Shown here: positions 61,001 through 64,000 of the stretch, in pieces
Layout of the letters: the number at the start of each line of letters is the position of its first letter
How positions within the stretch are numbered: the stretch's first letter is position 1
NCBI GenBank assembly: GCA_008933995.1
Contig: WARS01000013.1
Location: 12,659,808 to 12,723,807 of the forward strand
Reading direction: 5' to 3'
DNA: 64,000 bases
DNA from: Datnioides undecimradiatus
Taxonomy: Eukaryota; Chordata; Actinopteri; Lobotiformes; Datnioididae
Program-made: the position numbers and the translations under genes
Notes under the pieces: generated by a model
What the model was told of the DNA's origin: nothing
The model's database searches: none
Seen by the model: the letters and a program-made list of their open reading frames with translations, nothing else

Positions 61001-62439
61001 AAGTGCCTCTTAACACCGTGACTGTGTATAATTCCAAAATAGACCACAATGTGAATCCCTACAGTCTAAAACATTTTCTGGTAACCTATGTCATAAAATG
61101 ATCTGGTGTGATACTAAATTGTGGCAGTGGCACGTGGAGCCCCAGTATAAAGTTCATAAAAAGATCAAGATTAAAAGGGAAGAGGCAACAAGAGGCCGTC
61201 TTTAATAAAGACACTAAAATGTGGCTGTGCTCTAATTTTGCCTGTAGCTCATGTAAAATACAGTTTTGCATGGGTTGAAGCACATATCCTCACATTTAAA
61301 GTATATTAATGTGTGATGTTACATGTGTAATTGATGTTTTCACATCTGATATATTCCATGTTTTGTGACTAACTAAAACATGAAATAGTGTTTTTACATG
61401 TCACCTTATAGTTCAGATGAACCACCCTGTAAGGTTTTAACTGCAGGGCACAGAACCAGACAAAATGATGGTGTTATCTACACGCTATGGTGGTATATTT
61501 CAAGAATATAAAAAGGTCACAAGTCAAACAAACACGCAGCTGTCAAAACCTGTGGCTGCATTCACCTTTTTCTTTCACACACAGTGTGCGACATGCTGCT
61601 GAGCTGCAGACTGCTGCCATGACTCTGCTTGTCTGTCTGCCTCCCTGGAGGGTTGGTTAGCATTACCACCAGCCCAGCCTCCCACTATGTCAGACAACAT
61701 TTAGCATGAGTGCTAATGTAGCCAGCCACCACATCTGTCTGTAGGAATGTGAAAGCAGTTAGGGCCTAAGGCCTAGCTCTTCTGTTGTGCACACACATGT
61801 ATTAATCTCAGGTGTATAAGATTAGATGATATCAAAAATGGGCTATGACCTTGGAATCATGATTATTAGTCTGATGAATGGTGGAGCAGACAAGATAAGG
61901 GGATACAACTAAATTTGGCTAAAGGTATTTTTCTACCGTTTTAGGTTAGCTTAATTATCTGCACGTAATTAAAGTTGTAAGGCCGTGGGTCCACTGAGCT
62001 TCTGTATCTGTTTAAAAGTGTGTGCAGATACTTCTAAGCAACTTCTTTCTTATGCAGGCTTAAAGAGTCAGAGGCAATGCCCTAAGTGGAGTTTTCTATG
62101 AATATTAATTCACTCGGGTATCTACATAAGCTATGAATAATGTGAATGACTTTTTCCATTAAGGAGTATTTCTAGACATTTGTTTCTCGCACCACATACT
62201 TTGAGGCCCATTAATGACACTTGAACTGAAAGTCTGAACAATTCACTGTGCTAATCAGTGAAGTAACATGTTACAGTGTGGGATGACATTTAATGATCTA
62301 TCTAGAATCCCATATCATTGCCATTGACTTTTCTATTTATGACTATAAGAAGAAAAATAGTTTTATTTTTGAGTATTTGATTTTTTACCAAGATTGAAAA
62401 TCTATCACCACGCTAGCAGCTCTGCTGATATCACAGGTT

Positions 62440-62600
62440 TGCTTTGAGCTAAACGCTAACATCAGTGTGCTAATATACTCTAATGTTAACATGCTAATGT
62501 TTACCAGGGCTACCGCTTACTGTGCTAACGAGTTTAGCTTTGCATGCTGGCTTGCTAACATTTGCTTATCAGTACATGCAGGTATTGAGATATTTGGTCA
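62440..62600 (+). repeat. Dispersed repeat family B, 5' part
   Basis: Repeated words of the GCTAACAT / GTGCTAA / CATGCTAATGTTTA kind, then TGCTAACATTTGCTTATCAG and GATATTTGGTCATCAA, as in the start of family B. Confidence 0.5.
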
Positions 62601-62791
62601 TCAACTGAATTCAATTACAAAGTTGATGAATCTCGCTTCATCGGTTATTTTGTGCTGATTTCAGCAGTTGTAAAGCCTCGTCCTGCTGTCATTTCTTTCC
62701 ATTCAAACACAACAACACAAAACAAACTCAGAAACTCCAGCAGTGATTAAGCTACTTAGCGCTGAAGGTGATTATGGGCCAGCTGGTCTTG

Positions 62792-62814
62792 CACGCACGC
62801 ACACATGCACGCAC

Positions 62815-62850
<36 letters not shown>
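62792..62850 (+). repeat. (CA)n microsatellite with CGCA units
   Basis: Begins with imperfect GCACGCACAC units and becomes pure CA for about 15 units. Confidence 0.93.
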
Positions 62851-62852
<2 letters not shown>

Positions 62853-64000
62853 CCCTTCATACACTGACAGCAACTCAACTGAAGCGTGTCCACAAACACA
62901 CAGGACACAGTCTGGCCCTTTTGTCTTGTCTGTAATATCCACACTTCCTCACCAAGCTAAATCCAATTTTGCTGCCCAGGAATGGCACACAGAGCTAAAT
63001 AAAATATACTTAAATGCATTCCTAAGGAAAAACATTGTGAATATGAATGAACTCAATTCAGATTCAGAAAGAGCACAGTGAAACTCTCCCACAGAAATGC
63101 TGACTGTTCTTACAGGGACCGAGAAAAGGTTTGTGCATGTGCGTGTGTTTCAGTGTATGTTTTCAGAGGCACAAAAGAGATAATGTGATTAATAAGGGAG
63201 CAGGATGTTTTGAATTTTACACTCCGTGTAAATCAGTTGTTTACTGTGAATTCATGTTAAATTCACTGATTTAAAAAGCAGAAGAGTTTATCATTTTGAT
63301 TGTTTGAAAAGAAAATTAAACATTAAAACAAAGAAGTGAATTAACTCTACACAAGTCTAGACACAACACCTGAGGGCCTCCATCTCTCTGCATCTTCCTC
63401 CTCCCTCCGCGGGAATATGGCAAACACGTGCAGCTGTGCTCAAATTATTCATACACACACGATGCTAGGACGTGCGCACACATGGACGCACCCCATGCAG
63501 ACACACACTGATTGCATGTTTGGCTAAGAGCTCATATTTGCACGCTACAGTGGCCCTTTTGACAGAACAGAAGACACACTTGCTCCTTTTTTTCTACTCC
63601 GCCCCACCCTTCCGTCCACCACCCACCCTCCTCCGTCTCTTTTCCTCTTTGATTTTTCTTTGTATTTGTTGGGTTGAATTGCAGGAAGCATTTCTCTGTT
63701 CAGACGAGGGAGAGCAGTTTATAAAACAAAGACAACATCAAAAATGGACTCCACAAATAGCTTTCTTTTACCCCTTCCTGTCTGATAATTTCACCATTTA
63801 CCCTCCAATTCTCTGCTCTTGCTCAATGTGTCTTTATCTGCATGTGTGTGTCCGTGTGTGTGCAAACTCAGCACAGAGCACAAAGACCTGCAGTGACATC
63901 AGACTCATTCACACTGTGTCCTCTGTCTACACTCACCCGAGAGGTGCTCTGTTTAAAGGGCCTCTGCTACGCCTCATCCTCCCTCCCACACACACATACA

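Larger units (their letters stand above)
47099..64000 (-). other. kif21b: kif21b intron 1 (at least 16.9 kb) and no visible exon 1
   Basis: From the exon 2 acceptor to the window edge I find no exon ending in a VKVAVR-like sequence followed by a donor. The region holds many CA arrays between 49.6 and 53.6 kb and again at 62.8 kb, and family B repeat fragments. Several moderately GC-rich patches (58400-58560, 60700-60960, 61570-61700) lack coding content and could be regulatory. The promoter is not identified. Confidence 0.6.

Noticed and set aside
63941-63985. Minus-strand ATG-led stretch ending CTCGG|GTGAGT, phase-compatible with exon 2, considered as kif21b exon 1
   Set aside because: It encodes MRRSRGPLNRAPLG-like residues with no VKVAVR segment, which is essential for the first beta strand of a kinesin motor.

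Overview
The window looks like nuclear DNA of a ray-finned fish, most likely a percomorph teleost. The basis is AT-rich non-coding sequence, many CA/GA microsatellites, dispersed repeats of a kind I recognise from percomorph genomes, and one large gene split by GT-AG introns whose protein closely matches vertebrate kinesin KIF21B. There is no sign of bacterial, viral or plasmid content. The main feature is kif21b on the minus strand: 33 consecutive coding exons, numbered 2 to 34, from 47098 down to a stop codon at 15289. They join in frame to 5,056 coding bases (1,684 residues plus a stop). They include every part of the protein except the short first exon, which should encode about 13 N-terminal residues; I could not find it and it probably lies beyond position 64000. 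Layout from left to right: 1-3830 holds no recognisable gene. 3941-4213 (+) is a possible 90-residue membrane protein with a dilysine tail and two polyadenylation signals. 4336-8784 is intergenic with dispersed repeats. About 8785-15288 is the probable long 3' UTR of kif21b, ending at an AATAAA signal on the minus strand. 15289-23745 holds exons 34 to 28 (WD40 propeller). 26625-32928 holds exons 27 to 22 (variable linker). 33376-40888 holds exons 21 to 9 (coiled-coil stalk with an acidic stretch). 42056-47098 holds exons 8 to 2 (kinesin motor). 47099-64000 is intron 1, rich in CA repeats. The product should be a plus-end-directed kinesin-4 family motor that walks on microtubules, dimerises through its stalk and carries a C-terminal WD40 propeller; in mammals KIF21B restrains microtubule growth in neurons and lymphocytes. 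All motor signature motifs are intact and no exon is broken. I see no previously undescribed biological system. The most interesting signals concern splicing. Several exons sit directly against simple repeats that read, in the direction of transcription, as UG or CU tracts. One of these (exon 25) belongs to a run of three exons, each of which could be skipped without a frameshift. There is also a MITE-like element with perfect 19-base inverted repeats 33 bases from an exon.
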